Part shown: positions 43,638 to 53,042 of the stretch, in pieces
Numbering within the stretch: position 1 is the stretch's first letter
Layout of the letters: every line of letters begins with the position of its first letter
Assembly: GCA_039814715.1 (NCBI GenBank)
Contig: JBCCAR010000003.1
Location: 1 to 64,000 of the forward strand
DNA from: CAKZYD01 sp039814715
GTDB lineage: Bacteria; Pseudomonadota; Alphaproteobacteria; Sphingomonadales; CAKZYD01
DNA length: 64,000 bases
Direction: 5' to 3'
Notes under the pieces: model-generated
The model's database searches: none
The model's input: only the letters and a program-made list of their open reading frames with translations
What the model was told of the DNA's origin: nothing
Made by a program: the position numbers and the translations under genes

Positions 43638-46600
43638 CTAGGCTATGCCGCTTAGATCAATGTCGTCTGCGATCAGCGCGTCTGCTGCTGAGACGGGCTC
43701 AGAGCCTTCCATGGCAGAAGACTGTGATCCTGCGTCGCCATCAGCTATCTGTGTATCCATAGGCATCAGATCGTCCTCATCGCCATCGCTGTCAGGAAGA
43801 ATGATGCCGTTGTCTAACGCAACGACGCTTTCCGCTGTCGTTGTTTGTCCGGTCTCGTTGGAGAAACCAAACAGAACATAGGCTGTATTTTCCGCGCCAA
43901 TAATAATGTCGTCTAGGCCGTCGCCGTTTACATCTCCTGAACCGGAAATGGATTGGCCAAAGTTGGTGACGTCGCCTGTAAGTTCGATATGGCTGCTAGA
44001 ATCGGTCGTGGTTAGATCAACGCCGGTCGCGATATCCGTTCGCCCGAAGACGATGTAGACCGCGCCATCTCCTGAATCGGCATTTCCAGCCGTTAAGGCG
44101 AAGTCGTCAATGCCATCCCCGTTGAAGTCACCGATCGATGTGACTTCTGAGCCAAGGCCGTCACCAGCTGCGGCGCCCGTGATTGTTAGACCGTCCGGGG
44201 CGGTAATCGTGTCTGTCGCGCCGTCAAAGTTAGGTTCGAAAGCCCATGCGCCTTCACTTTGACCGAATATGATAAGGGCGGCGCCGCTATCAGCGCCATT
44301 TGCATTGGCACCTTCAGAGCCGATGATGAAATCGGCAATTCCATCTCCATTATAGTCGCCGCCACCAGCAACTGCTCCGGCTTGATCATTGCCGGTTCCA
44401 ATGAAGCTCAAGTCCGCCGCTGCGGAAATACTCTGCGTCAAGTCATCCTCACCGCCGAAAAGTACAAACGCTTGTCCTCCGGGTTGGCCCGCGGATGGCT
44501 CAAAACCTGGATCGCCAACAATAAAGTCGTCAATCCCGTCATTATTGACATCGCCAATGCTTGCGATGTCAGAACTGATTTCTGACGTTGTTTGCGCGCC
44601 GGTTAGAACGTCGTCAACATCGCCATCGGAAATTTGCCCTGGCGCTGCAAATGACCCATCTACACCATTGATGATCGTGACTTCACCGTTGCCAACGCCA
44701 GCACCGCCAACAATACCAGGCCTGCCAATACCAATGTCGTTGATGCCGTCATCATTGATATCACCGATTACAGCGACACCAGCGCCGGTCATCGCGCCAT
44801 CAACTGCGCTTATAAAGCGAACGCCATCGGTTCCATCAGGTGCACCAGATCCGGCAATAATCCTGGACGTTCCAGTCCCATCCCCGGCTGCGCCAAAGAC
44901 AACAAAAACCTCGCCGTTGTCGGTATTGCCGCCATTATCACTGCCAGGAGAGCCAATGATCAAATCCGCTAAGCCATCATTGTTCACGTCACTACTTATG
45001 TCGAGGGATGTGCCGAAGCCCACTCCAGAAACGCCAGAGAAAGTCTGGCCATTCTCTGCCGCGACAATCAAGCTTGGGGTCGGAATAGGATCGAAAATTC
45101 CGCCGTCAGTTACTGCGCCGCCGAAGATCAAAAAGACGTTCCCGCTGCCACCGGCGAAGCTGGCGACAGCAATGTCATCCAGACCATCATTGTTATAGTC
45201 TCCGCCGCCCGTAACGGAGGCGCCGATGTCGCCTCCTGAAACGCCTAGAATCTGAAAGCCGTTGGAGCCGTTCAGGCTACCGGTTGCGGGATCGCCGCCG
45301 CCGCTCAGATCAAAGGTGCCGCTTGTCAGCGAAAGCGTGATCGTCTGATCATCCGTGCGGCCCGTTAAGTCTTCTACTTCATAAGCAAATTCACCGGCGC
45401 CGCCTGTGCTGTCGCCTGCTTCGGAGACGAACTTAAGGCCGGTGATGTCGCCGCTGAATTCCCCTAGATCGACCGGCGTTCCGTCAGCCTCTTGGATTTG
45501 CCCTTCTGTGGGAAGGTCTGTGATGGTGATTGTCAGCGTATCGCCGGTATCGGGGTCAGTCGGCGCTGCAATATTGAGATTAGTTTCTGTGCCGACGTCC
45601 GTTGATAGGCTTTTATCGTCCTGCGCTTCAGGGTCATCCGCCGAGCCGGTCAGGTTAAATGTAATGGTCTGGGACGGCGGTGTCTCGCCGCTACCATCTG
45701 GTACGCTGTACGTGAAGGTGGTGGTACCATCAAAATCAGCGGCTGGCACGAATTGTAAGTTCGCCAGATCAGCCACCGTAATGGTTGAGCCTGCTGTAAG
45801 AGCCGCGCCGCCATCGCCAATGCGAATGATGCCTTCGGCAGCGCCTGGGATCGTGTCAATATTCACCGTCGTCAGCGTATCGCCATCCACATCTTGCGGC
45901 GCGGTGATCATGAGATTTGTGCCTGCAGTGGTGTCTTCAGCCACGTCAATGGATTTGTTGCCTTGCAGAACTGGCAAGTCATTGACTGCATTCACGTCAA
46001 TTGTAATCGTTTGACTGCTGGTCGCTACGCCGTCTGAAACAGTGTAGCTGATGGAATCAAAGCCAATGCCGTTTTCATCTGCATCAGGACGATAGGAAAG
46101 GTTGGGCAAATCAGCAACCGTCAGCGTGGATACATCCGCAACAGCAACGCCACTGAGCAACAAGGTGCCGTTTGTTGGGCCGGTAAAGCTGGAAATTGTA
46201 AGCACTTGCTCTGGATCGGGATCCGTTGGTGCGATGATGCCAAGCGCGACATCCGTATCTTCATCCGTCGTCCGCGTCACATTGGCACCAACAACTGGCG
46301 GACCGTCGTTTATGGGGTTTATGGTGACGGTGATGGTTTGCGTATCGGTGCCACCATTTTGGTCAGACACTGTGTAACCAAATGTGTCGGTGCCATTGAA
46401 ATTAGCATCTGGCTGATATTCCAAATTCGGCAAGTCGCTCTCTGTGAGGGTCGTTAAGTCTGTCACGGCCGTACCGTTTAAGACGATCTGTCCATTTGTC
46501 GGTGCTGTCACGGCTGTAATGGATAGAGTGTCGCCAGCGTCTGGGTCGGTCGGAGCAGTAATTGCCAGCGCCACGGACATATCTTCATCAACCGTCAGCG

Positions 46601-46868
46601 TTTTATCATCTTGCGCTTGCGGTGCCTGGTTCGTCGGCGTGGGCGCGGGCGTTGTTCCGCCGCCGCTGCCGCCGCACGCCGCCAAAAGGCTTAGCGATGT
46701 CAACATCGCGCCGCGGCTATACAGCGTTTGCGCTTTCAGCGATGCCTTCAGCTGGCGTACAAAGTCATGCCCTTTTGGGCTGAGAGCGGCGAGACCAGCC
46801 TCATCCACTTCCGGCGCACTGCCGATTTTTGAATAAGTCCATGACAAAGTAAATGGTTGAACGGTCAT
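43638..46868 (-). CDS. large surface lipoprotein with cadherin-like repeats and FG-GAP beta-propeller
   Basis: A 1076-residue protein. Residues 1-50 form an unusual soluble-looking leader (LSPKGHDFVRQLKASLKAQ) before a hydrophobic stretch with a lipobox-like SLLAAC at Cys65. Then come about four cadherin-like/VCBS-type repeats of roughly 100 residues (DEDMSVALAITAPTDPD, YTVSDQNGGTDTQTITVTI and variants; about 80-500). Seven FG-GAP repeats follow (about 520-1000), each with a calcium-binding D-x-N-x-D-G-x-x-D motif such as GDVNNDGIDD, then an acidic tail. Seven FG-GAP units make a complete integrin-like propeller. It is probably an exposed adhesion or ligand-binding protein. The ATG at 46868 has GAGG upstream; a TTG lies 9 bp earlier. 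Confidence 0.85.
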   Translation of the reverse strand: MTVQPFTLSWTYSKIGSAPEVDEAGLAALSPKGHDFVRQLKASLKAQTLYSRGAMLTSLSLLAACGGSGGGTTPAPTPTNQAPQAQDDKTLTVDEDMSVALAITAPTDPDAGDTLSITAVTAPTNGQIVLNGTAVTDLTTLTESDLPNLEYQPDANFNGTDTFGYTVSDQNGGTDTQTITVTINPINDGPPVVGANVTRTTDEDTDVALGIIAPTDPDPEQVLTISSFTGPTNGTLLLSGVAVADVSTLTVADLPNLSYRPDADENGIGFDSISYTVSDGVATSSQTITIDVNAVNDLPVLQGNKSIDVAEDTTAGTNLMITAPQDVDGDTLTTVNIDTIPGAAEGIIRIGDGGAALTAGSTITVADLANLQFVPAADFDGTTTFTYSVPDGSGETPPSQTITFNLTGSADDPEAQDDKSLSTDVGTETNLNIAAPTDPDTGDTLTITITDLPTEGQIQEADGTPVDLGEFSGDITGLKFVSEAGDSTGGAGEFAYEVEDLTGRTDDQTITLSLTSGTFDLSGGGDPATGSLNGSNGFQILGVSGGDIGASVTGGGDYNNDGLDDIAVASFAGGSGNVFLIFGGAVTDGGIFDPIPTPSLIVAAENGQTFSGVSGVGFGTSLDISSDVNNDGLADLIIGSPGSDNGGNTDNGEVFVVFGAAGDGTGTSRIIAGSGAPDGTDGVRFISAVDGAMTGAGVAVIGDINDDGINDIGIGRPGIVGGAGVGNGEVTIINGVDGSFAAPGQISDGDVDDVLTGAQTTSEISSDIASIGDVNNDGIDDFIVGDPGFEPSAGQPGGQAFVLFGGEDDLTQSISAAADLSFIGTGNDQAGAVAGGGDYNGDGIADFIIGSEGANANGADSGAALIIFGQSEGAWAFEPNFDGATDTITAPDGLTITGAAAGDGLGSEVTSIGDFNGDGIDDFALTAGNADSGDGAVYIVFGRTDIATGVDLTTTDSSSHIELTGDVTNFGQSISGSGDVNGDGLDDIIIGAENTAYVLFGFSNETGQTTTAESVVALDNGIILPDSDGDEDDLMPMDTQIADGDAGSQSSAMEGSEPVSAADALIADDIDLSGIA

Positions 46869-47064
46869 GATCCTCAAACCCCTAAATTAACTGCATAAGT
46901 CGTAACGCTACCTGATTAAGACTGTGTCTACAACGTTATTTCTGTTAAGGTTTTCATATTAAAGGCTGACTTCTAAAGGTTAATTGGTTAATACGCGCGA
47001 AGCTTAATGAACCGCGCGTCCATGACTTAAAAAGATCACAAATAAAAGAGTGGCTCAGTAAACC

Positions 47065-47349
47065 ATGACACAGCTTGCAAGAATTTACAGACCAGCCAAA
47101 TCGGCCATGACGTCCGGCAGAAAAAAAACTAAATTTTGGGTGCTGGAATATGAGCCTGCGGCGAAAAAAGAAAAAGACCCGCTCATGGGCTGGGCTGGCT
47201 CTGGAGATATGTTGAGCCAGGTTAAACTGACCTTTGATACGCAGGAGGACGCGATTGCCTACGCTAAGCGCAAGGGTCTTTCTTACCGGATTGCGCCTGT
47301 GAAAGACCGGAAGGTCAAAGCCAAATCTTATGCGGCAAACTTTCTATAA
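47065..47349 (+). CDS. NADH dehydrogenase accessory subunit, NDUFS4/ETC complex I type
   Basis: A 94-residue protein of the NDUFS4 (18 kDa, ETC complex I subunit) family: ARIYRPAKSAMTSGRKKTKFWVLEYEP near the start, then GWAGSGDMLSQVKLTFDTQEDAIAYAKRKG, the characteristic ending. It is an accessory subunit shared by alphaproteobacterial and mitochondrial complex I. It stands alone rather than in the nuo operon, as is usual, and is followed by tRNA-Arg 16 bp downstream. The 196 bp before it shows AT-rich promoter-like sequence only. Confidence 0.93.
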   Translation: MTQLARIYRPAKSAMTSGRKKTKFWVLEYEPAAKKEKDPLMGWAGSGDMLSQVKLTFDTQEDAIAYAKRKGLSYRIAPVKDRKVKAKSYAANFL

Positions 47350-47365
47350 GGGATGTGCCGCTTAA

Positions 47366-47442
<77 letters not shown>

Positions 47443-47470
47443 CTACTTTTTCTGAGCGTAGAATAGACAG

Positions 47471-48676
47471 TCACCGGGCCGGGCGGTGTAAAATGCCGGC
47501 GCTTACCATGCTCACCAGCAGTAATCCCGTGCAGACCAGCAAAATAGGCTGATAGCTACCAAACCGGTCAAGTGACTGGCCAAAGAGCGCCGGACCAGCG
47601 GCTGCCGCCAGCGCTTCGGCGACGACGATAACCCCGAAAATACGCCCCAAATGCGCGCCGCCAAAGCGTGCTGGGATGCTGATTTGCACAAAGACATAAT
47701 TCAGCCCCCAGCCAAATCCCATCAAGACCAACCACCACAACGCTTGCTGGGAGGAAGCAGCGTATCCTAGCCCGGCTGCGGCAATGCTCATGCACAAAAG
47801 GCCCGTCATATGGATAGGGCGCAGCGCGAAACGATCCGCCAGCCAACCAGCTGCGCTTTGCATGATGAGGGAGATGATAAACAGCGCGAAAAAGAGTTTT
47901 CCCGCCGCGGAAGGATCGTTGAGAGGCTCAGCGCCCGCATAGAGCGCGAGATTGGTGACAATGCCAATAAAAGAAAAGAAGCTAAGACATGCGACGCAGA
48001 TCAGCGCCCAAAAGTCTAGCCTGCGGACGGCCTGCGCCAGTGTCGGGCCGCTGGCGGTCTGCGCGTCACTCTGCGTCCCCTCGGCGCTGATCTGCTTTCG
48101 CCCAACGACCCACAGCGCGCCTACGATAAGCGGTATCCCTGCGGCGGCAATGAGGAGCAGGCTTGTGCGCGGGCCGTAGTTTTCAATAAGCCCCGCATTC
48201 AGGCTCGGCAACAAAGCGTTGGCAAGGCTGGTTGAGGCCATCATCAGCCCAATAGCAAGGCCTTTGCCGCTGGGCAGCAGACGTGAAATGGCGATGACGC
48301 AGACCAGGTACCCTGAGCAGAGTTGGCAGATGCCTAAAATCGCCTGCGCGCCATAAATGGTGTTGATATTGCCGGCCTGGCTCAGCAAGCCAAACGCCGT
48401 CATGAACAGAATGTGCCCAATAATGAGCACCCGCAGCGCCCCGAGTTTGTCAACCAGAGCGCCAGTGAGAAAAGCAAACACGCCTGTCACGGCTAGAGTA
48501 ACCGTGTCGCGCAGTTTTAGCTCAGCAACAGACACATTAAGCTGCTCTAAAAAGCCTTGGTCAAAAGCCGTTAGTCCGCCAAGGATAAAGCCATTATTGA
48601 GCCCCAAGGAGATGCAGAAATACGCTACAATAAGGACTTGTACCATACGGCTTTGGGCTTGGTCGGCGCTATTCAT
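47471..48676 (-). CDS. major facilitator superfamily transporter
   Basis: A 401-residue protein with twelve predicted membrane helices. The loop between helices 2 and 3 has the MFS motif GALVDKLGALRVLIIG. The long central loop (about residues 190-215) is Gln/Thr-rich. The second half has AAGWLADRFALRPIHMTGLL. The family resembles monocarboxylate/oxalate-formate-type MFS carriers in size and layout, but the substrate is unknown. The patatin gene on the other strand starts 96 bp away, so the two share a divergent promoter region. Confidence 0.87.
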   Translation of the reverse strand: MNSADQAQSRMVQVLIVAYFCISLGLNNGFILGGLTAFDQGFLEQLNVSVAELKLRDTVTLAVTGVFAFLTGALVDKLGALRVLIIGHILFMTAFGLLSQAGNINTIYGAQAILGICQLCSGYLVCVIAISRLLPSGKGLAIGLMMASTSLANALLPSLNAGLIENYGPRTSLLLIAAAGIPLIVGALWVVGRKQISAEGTQSDAQTASGPTLAQAVRRLDFWALICVACLSFFSFIGIVTNLALYAGAEPLNDPSAAGKLFFALFIISLIMQSAAGWLADRFALRPIHMTGLLCMSIAAAGLGYAASSQQALWWLVLMGFGWGLNYVFVQISIPARFGGAHLGRIFGVIVVAEALAAAAGPALFGQSLDRFGSYQPILLVCTGLLLVSMVSAGILHRPAR

Positions 48677-48771
48677 ACATGCTGTCCTTAACGTCGGGGC
48701 CTAATATGGCGGCGGCTTTGCAGGGCTTATTCAGCCTTGAAGCGCGAAGCAAAAGAGATACCTGGCTCAGA

Positions 48772-49848
48772 ATGAAGCGCAAATCGAGAAAAAACCGGCC
48801 AGCAATTAATCTCGCCCTGCAAGGTGGCGGCGCGCATGGCGCTTATACCTGGGGTGTGCTTGATAAATTGCTGGAAGCAGATGTCTTAGATATTGAAGCC
48901 ATCAGCGGTACCAGCGCTGGCGCTGTCAATGCCGTCGTGATGGCGGCAGGCTTTCAGGCTGGCGGGGCAGACCAAGCGCGCCAAGACCTGCATGATTTTT
49001 GGGAAGCGATCAGCAAGTTATCGCGCTACAGCATTTTTCAGCGCGGCCCGCTTGCGCGCTTGTTTGGAAGTTACAATTTAGAATTCTCGCCTGGCTTTCT
49101 CGGCTTTGACTTAATGTCCCGGTTGCTATCGCCCTATGATTTCAATCCCTTTGGACTTAACCCACTGGGTGATTTATTGCGTGAGCGCGTGAGCTGGGAC
49201 TGCCTTAAAAAGCCGGGTGTTCCCGATCTCTTTATTTCCGCGACCGATGTGCGCACCGGGCGCGTAAAAGTCTTTCGCAATGATGATCTGCAGCCAGATG
49301 CGGTCTTAGCCTCAGCATGCCTTCCCATGTTGTTTCAAGCGGTCGAGATTGAAGGCGAAGCCTATTGGGATGGCGGCTATATGGGCAATCCCTCGCTTTG
49401 GCCTTTTTCCTATGAGTGTGGATCGAACGATATATTGATCGTGCAAATTAATCCTGTTTCGCGCCAAGATGTACCCAGAACCAGCAGAGAGATTCTCGAC
49501 CGGATTAATGAAATCACCTTCAACGCCAGTTTGCTTCGAGAGCTGCGGGCAATTGAATTTGTTGGACGGTTGCTTGATGACGAAGGCGTGACGCCGGGCC
49601 GCTATAGAAAAATGCTTGTGCACATGATTGGATCAGATCCGCTCAGCGGCTACGGCGCAGCAAGCAAATATAATGCGGAGTGGGATTTCCTAGTCGAGTT
49701 GCGGGATTTGGGCCGCGAGGCAGCCAGCACTTGGATGGAAGACCATCTTGGCAGTGTCGGCAAGCAATCGACCGTCGACCTTCGTGCGTTATTTGACGAC
49801 CGCGACGGCGAGCAGTACTCAGGCCCCTATGGGCGCGCGGCGGAATAA
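48772..49848 (+). CDS. patatin-like phospholipase
   Basis: A 358-residue patatin-family lipid acyl hydrolase. The oxyanion loop LALQGGGAHGAYTWG is near residue 14, the nucleophile is the serine of GTSAGAVNAV near 50, and the catalytic aspartate is in WDGGYMGNPS near 203. It hydrolyses phospholipid acyl chains; no signal peptide is visible, so action is in the cytoplasm or at the inner membrane. The frame is open upstream to 48679, but the ATG at 48772 places the patatin domain at the normal distance; ATG 48706 is an alternative. It is convergent with the small zinc-ribbon gene, 1 bp apart. Confidence 0.9.
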   Translation: MKRKSRKNRPAINLALQGGGAHGAYTWGVLDKLLEADVLDIEAISGTSAGAVNAVVMAAGFQAGGADQARQDLHDFWEAISKLSRYSIFQRGPLARLFGSYNLEFSPGFLGFDLMSRLLSPYDFNPFGLNPLGDLLRERVSWDCLKKPGVPDLFISATDVRTGRVKVFRNDDLQPDAVLASACLPMLFQAVEIEGEAYWDGGYMGNPSLWPFSYECGSNDILIVQINPVSRQDVPRTSREILDRINEITFNASLLRELRAIEFVGRLLDDEGVTPGRYRKMLVHMIGSDPLSGYGAASKYNAEWDFLVELRDLGREAASTWMEDHLGSVGKQSTVDLRALFDDRDGEQYSGPYGRAAE

Positions 49849-49849
49849 C

Positions 49850-50035
49850 TTAGTGATAGTGTCCTGGATGTGCGCCAGCTTTTGGCTGAACTGCGCTTCG
49901 CTCTAGGCGCCGTGCATCTTCCATCGTCGAACATTTAGGGCATTCGACTACACCGTGCCCATGCCGGCACGAGAGCCGCGTTCCGCATGTGCATTGCAGC
50001 AGGTATCCATCTGCTACATCTTCTAATATGACCAT
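49850..50035 (-). CDS. small zinc-ribbon protein
   Basis: A 61-residue protein with a likely zinc ribbon: CTCG near residue 15, a CRHGHG turn, and CPKC at about 32-35. The remainder is basic. No specific family is recognised. AAGGA lies just before the ATG. It lies back to back with the convergent patatin gene, and 162 bp of non-coding sequence separate its start from the next gene. Confidence 0.55.
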   Translation of the reverse strand: MVILEDVADGYLLQCTCGTRLSCRHGHGVVECPKCSTMEDARRLERSAVQPKAGAHPGHYH

Positions 50036-50197
50036 AGTCCTTAACCCTCACTTTGACGCCTGTCATGCTTCTATCGCGCGTAACTTTGGCGCGGGAGAGG
50101 CGGAAAAGTGGCAGATGGGCCTTAATAACAGCTGACGCGTTGTTGACAATTTTAGTGAAATTGGGATCAGTGTGCGTCTGATTAGAAAGGCGTCAGA

Positions 50198-50425
50198 ATG
50201 ATCTTTGAGCAGCAAGTCATGCTGGGTGTCGCGGTAGCCTTTGTTGCTTTTGTGATTTTGTCAGCTGTAACGGTCCTGCGCCAGCGCAAACGCCGGCGGC
50301 GCAGCGTTCATTGGTTCGCTATCTTTATTTTATCCGCCGTCATTGGCGCTGGAACAGGGATTGGACTTCATCTGTCCGGCACAGAGCCACTCGACGCCGG
50401 CACAATCACGATCGACAGTATTTAG
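50198..50425 (+). CDS. small two-helix membrane protein
   Basis: A 75-residue protein with two membrane helices (about residues 8-27 and 41-59) separated by a strongly basic loop RQRKRRRRSVHW, which should lie in the cytoplasm. No family is recognised. AAAGG lies 8 bp before the ATG. The 3' end overlaps metC by 4 bp in convergent orientation. Confidence 0.6.
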   Translation: MIFEQQVMLGVAVAFVAFVILSAVTVLRQRKRRRRSVHWFAIFILSAVIGAGTGIGLHLSGTEPLDAGTITIDSI

Positions 50426-51615
50426 AGCGCTGACGCCGCCTTTGCGAAGCGGTCCAGGCCAGCTGATAAATCCTCTATAAGGTCGGCTGTATCCTCTAAA
50501 CCGATATGTAGGCGAAGCGCAGGTCCCGGAAAGTTTGGTTTGTTTGCCGTCCGTATCCCACGAAAGCGTAGCGGCAAAATCAAGCTTTCAAACCCGCCCC
50601 AGCTAAAGCCCATCTTAAAATGCGCCATGTGATCGAGCAGGGGGCGCAGATGTTCGCGCTCCCCCATTCTCAGCGTAAAACTAAATAAACCGCTCGCACC
50701 TTTAAAGTCCCGCTTCCAAAGGTCGTGGCTAGGAAAGCTTGTGAGGGCAGGGTGCATGACTTTGTCCACCACTGGGTGCGCCTCTAAAAAAGTGGCTACC
50801 TCCATGGCAGCTTGCTCATGCTGGCGCAGGCGCAGCGGCAACGTGCGCAGGCCTCTTAAAGCCAGATAGGCGTCATCAGGCGCTGCGCAGAGGCCAAGGC
50901 GAAAAACAGTGGTTTCCGCGCGCGGCCAATAGGCCTCATTGGCCATGATGCAGCCGAGCATGGCATCGGAATGACCAACAACATATTTCGTCAGCGCTTG
51001 TACGCTGATGTCGACGCCGTGATCGAAAGGGTTAAAGAATAGGCCTGTCGCCCAGGTGTTGTCCATGATGACAGCCGCGCCATGCGCATGCGCAACGCTT
51101 GAAATAGCTGGAATATCTTGAATTTCAAACGTTAGCGAGCCAGGGCTTTCGCAGAAAATGACCGCAGTATTGTCGCGCATCAAGGTTTGGATATCTGCCC
51201 CCATGCAAGGATCATAGTAGGTCGTCGAAACACCCATGTCCTTCAATAAGCCCTGGCAAATGCCGCGGGTTGGCTCATAGGCGGTGTCGACCATGAGGAG
51301 GTGATCGCCCGGCTTTAAGGCGGCAAGCAGGCTTGCCGCAATGGCCGATACGCCAGAGGGCGTCAGCCTGCATCCAGCTGCGCCCGGCTCGGTTCCAATC
51401 AGAGCCTCTTGCAGCGCCCACTGTGTCGGCGTGCCGCGCCGGCCATAGTACAGACCGGCATCAGGATTGGAAACGGCATGATCGAATTCTTCCAGGGTCT
51501 CAAATACGCAAGTCGACGCATGATAGACGGGTGGATTGACGATGCCACTGGTCCATTCCTTGCGGCGGCCGGCATGTACTATTTGTGTATTCGGGCGATA
51601 AGGCGCGTGGCTCAT
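50422..51615 (-). CDS. metC: cystathionine beta-lyase
   Basis: A 397-residue PLP enzyme of the Cys/Met metabolism family, cleaving cystathionine to homocysteine, pyruvate and ammonia. The PLP lysine lies in SVQALTKYVVGHSD near residue 208, as in MetC; other blocks are YGRRGTPT, LTPSGVSAIAAS and MDNTWATGLFFNP. The C-terminal SWGGFESLI motif is typical of MetC. It is followed upstream by the sulfurtransferase gene with a 6 bp gap, so both probably form one sulfur-metabolism unit. Confidence 0.9.
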   Translation of the reverse strand: MSHAPYRPNTQIVHAGRRKEWTSGIVNPPVYHASTCVFETLEEFDHAVSNPDAGLYYGRRGTPTQWALQEALIGTEPGAAGCRLTPSGVSAIAASLLAALKPGDHLLMVDTAYEPTRGICQGLLKDMGVSTTYYDPCMGADIQTLMRDNTAVIFCESPGSLTFEIQDIPAISSVAHAHGAAVIMDNTWATGLFFNPFDHGVDISVQALTKYVVGHSDAMLGCIMANEAYWPRAETTVFRLGLCAAPDDAYLALRGLRTLPLRLRQHEQAAMEVATFLEAHPVVDKVMHPALTSFPSHDLWKRDFKGASGLFSFTLRMGEREHLRPLLDHMAHFKMGFSWGGFESLILPLRFRGIRTANKPNFPGPALRLHIGLEDTADLIEDLSAGLDRFAKAASAL

Positions 51616-51621
51616 AGGGGA

Positions 51622-52476
51622 TTAGGCGCCTGTCTCAATTGGCGTGTCGCTGCGTTCGCCCCATTCAGACCAACTGCCATCATAGAGGGCGACTTCGCGC
51701 GCGCCGATTTTCTCAAGCGCAAAAGCCAGGACTGAGGCGGTCACGCCCGAGCCGCATGTGGTCACGACGGGTTTGCCTATATCTACGCCTGCCGCCTCAA
51801 AAGCCGACGCGAGCTCTTCGTCCGCTTTGAGCGTGCCGTCAGCATTGAACAATTTGCTGTAGGGGACATTCAAAGCGCCTGGAATATGGCCCGCGCGCAT
51901 ATTCGGGCGCGGTTCAGGCGTGGCACCGGAGAAACGCTCTGCTGATCGGGCGTCGACCACTTGTTCTGTATTGGCGCTCAAATTTCGGGTCATCTGTTCC
52001 AGCCCGCGCAAAGAGAAGGAGTTGATGCGCGGGGTAAAATGGCGTGCCTTTGGAACTGGCGGCAGAAAATCGGTCGGCTTGTCTTCAGCCTCCCATTTGC
52101 GAAATCCGCCGTCTAACACGGCAACATCCGTATGGCCGAAATATCGCAAAAGCCACCAGCCGCGGAAGGCCGAGGCGATATCAGATTTGTCATAGAAGAC
52201 AACACGGTTGCCATCGCCAATGCCAAGCTTGCGCATGTGCAACGCGAATTTCTCAAAGCTTGGCAATTTGTTGCCAGGGTCTTCTGCTCCTGCCGTCAGG
52301 CTTGCCATGTCCATGAAGACGGCCTCTGGGATGTGGCTATCTTCATACTCAGCTTTCGCGTCTCGCTTCGCATCTGGTAAATGTAGGCTCGCATCGACGA
52401 TACGCACATCGGGCGCATTTAGGTGTCTTGCAAGCCAATCGGTGGAAACAAGAGCGGAAAAGTCTGGCATCGGCAT
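51622..52476 (-). CDS. sseA: 3-mercaptopyruvate sulfurtransferase
   Basis: A 284-residue tandem rhodanese. The N-terminal domain (DWLARHLNAPDVRIVDASLHLP) is the inactive half; the C-terminal domain carries the active-site loop CGSGVTAS near residue 240, whose CG(S/T)GVTA form marks mercaptopyruvate rather than thiosulfate specificity. It transfers sulfur from 3-mercaptopyruvate to thiophilic acceptors. It precedes metC and is divergent from queF with a 101 bp gap. Confidence 0.9.
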   Translation of the reverse strand: MPMPDFSALVSTDWLARHLNAPDVRIVDASLHLPDAKRDAKAEYEDSHIPEAVFMDMASLTAGAEDPGNKLPSFEKFALHMRKLGIGDGNRVVFYDKSDIASAFRGWWLLRYFGHTDVAVLDGGFRKWEAEDKPTDFLPPVPKARHFTPRINSFSLRGLEQMTRNLSANTEQVVDARSAERFSGATPEPRPNMRAGHIPGALNVPYSKLFNADGTLKADEELASAFEAAGVDIGKPVVTTCGSGVTASVLAFALEKIGAREVALYDGSWSEWGERSDTPIETGA

Positions 52477-52577
52477 GTCTCACGAGTTGCGGGAAGATTT
52501 GATTTAATCCATCTCACAGCGCTACGCCAGCGCTTTGCGGCCTTGACGGCTGCGCTCCCCCGCTGCACTAACGGCAT

Positions 52578-53042
52578 ATGAGCAACGAAACAATCTATTC
52601 AGACCTGTCGCAACTTGGCACACCAACCGCGCAGCCCACATCGCCAGATGAGGCGGTGCTGGAACTTGTCGATAATCCTCGACCCAGCGCTTACGTTGTG
52701 CGCTTTACATGCCCGGAGTTCACGTCGCTTTGCCCAGTGACCAGCCAGCCAGATTTTGCGCACCTCGTCATCGATTACATTCCAGCGCGAACAATTGTGG
52801 AATCCAAGTCACTGAAGCTCTACCTGCAAAGCTTTCGCAATCATGCCGCCTTCCATGAGGATTGCACAGTGGGCATCGGTCAACGGCTTTTTGATGAGCT
52901 CAATCCAAAATGGCTGCGTATTGGCGGCTATTGGTATCCACGCGGAGGGATCCCCATTGATGTATTTTCACAATGGGGCAGTGCGCCAGCTGGCGTTTGG
53001 ATCCCCGACCAAGGGGTGGCGCCATACCGCGGTCGCGGCTAA
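52578..53042 (+). CDS. queF: NADPH-dependent 7-cyano-7-deazaguanine reductase
   Basis: A 154-residue unimodular QueF, reducing preQ0 to preQ1. The catalytic cysteine is Cys52 in FTSLCPVTSQPDF, and the NADPH-binding motif ESKSLKLYLQSFRNHAAFHE is intact. The size fits the YkvM-type. It completes the step after QueC (10.6 kb), but the genes are 41 kb apart. The 3' end overlaps the CpcT-like gene by 4 bp in convergent orientation. Confidence 0.95.
   Translation: MSNETIYSDLSQLGTPTAQPTSPDEAVLELVDNPRPSAYVVRFTCPEFTSLCPVTSQPDFAHLVIDYIPARTIVESKSLKLYLQSFRNHAAFHEDCTVGIGQRLFDELNPKWLRIGGYWYPRGGIPIDVFSQWGSAPAGVWIPDQGVAPYRGRG

Noticed and set aside
44389..46014. Long plus-strand open frames (269 and 202 codons) within the large surface lipoprotein gene
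   Set aside because: They are antisense shadows produced by the Asp/Gly/Thr-rich repeat coding sequence; they are Pro/Ser-rich, lack ribosome sites and have no domain pattern.
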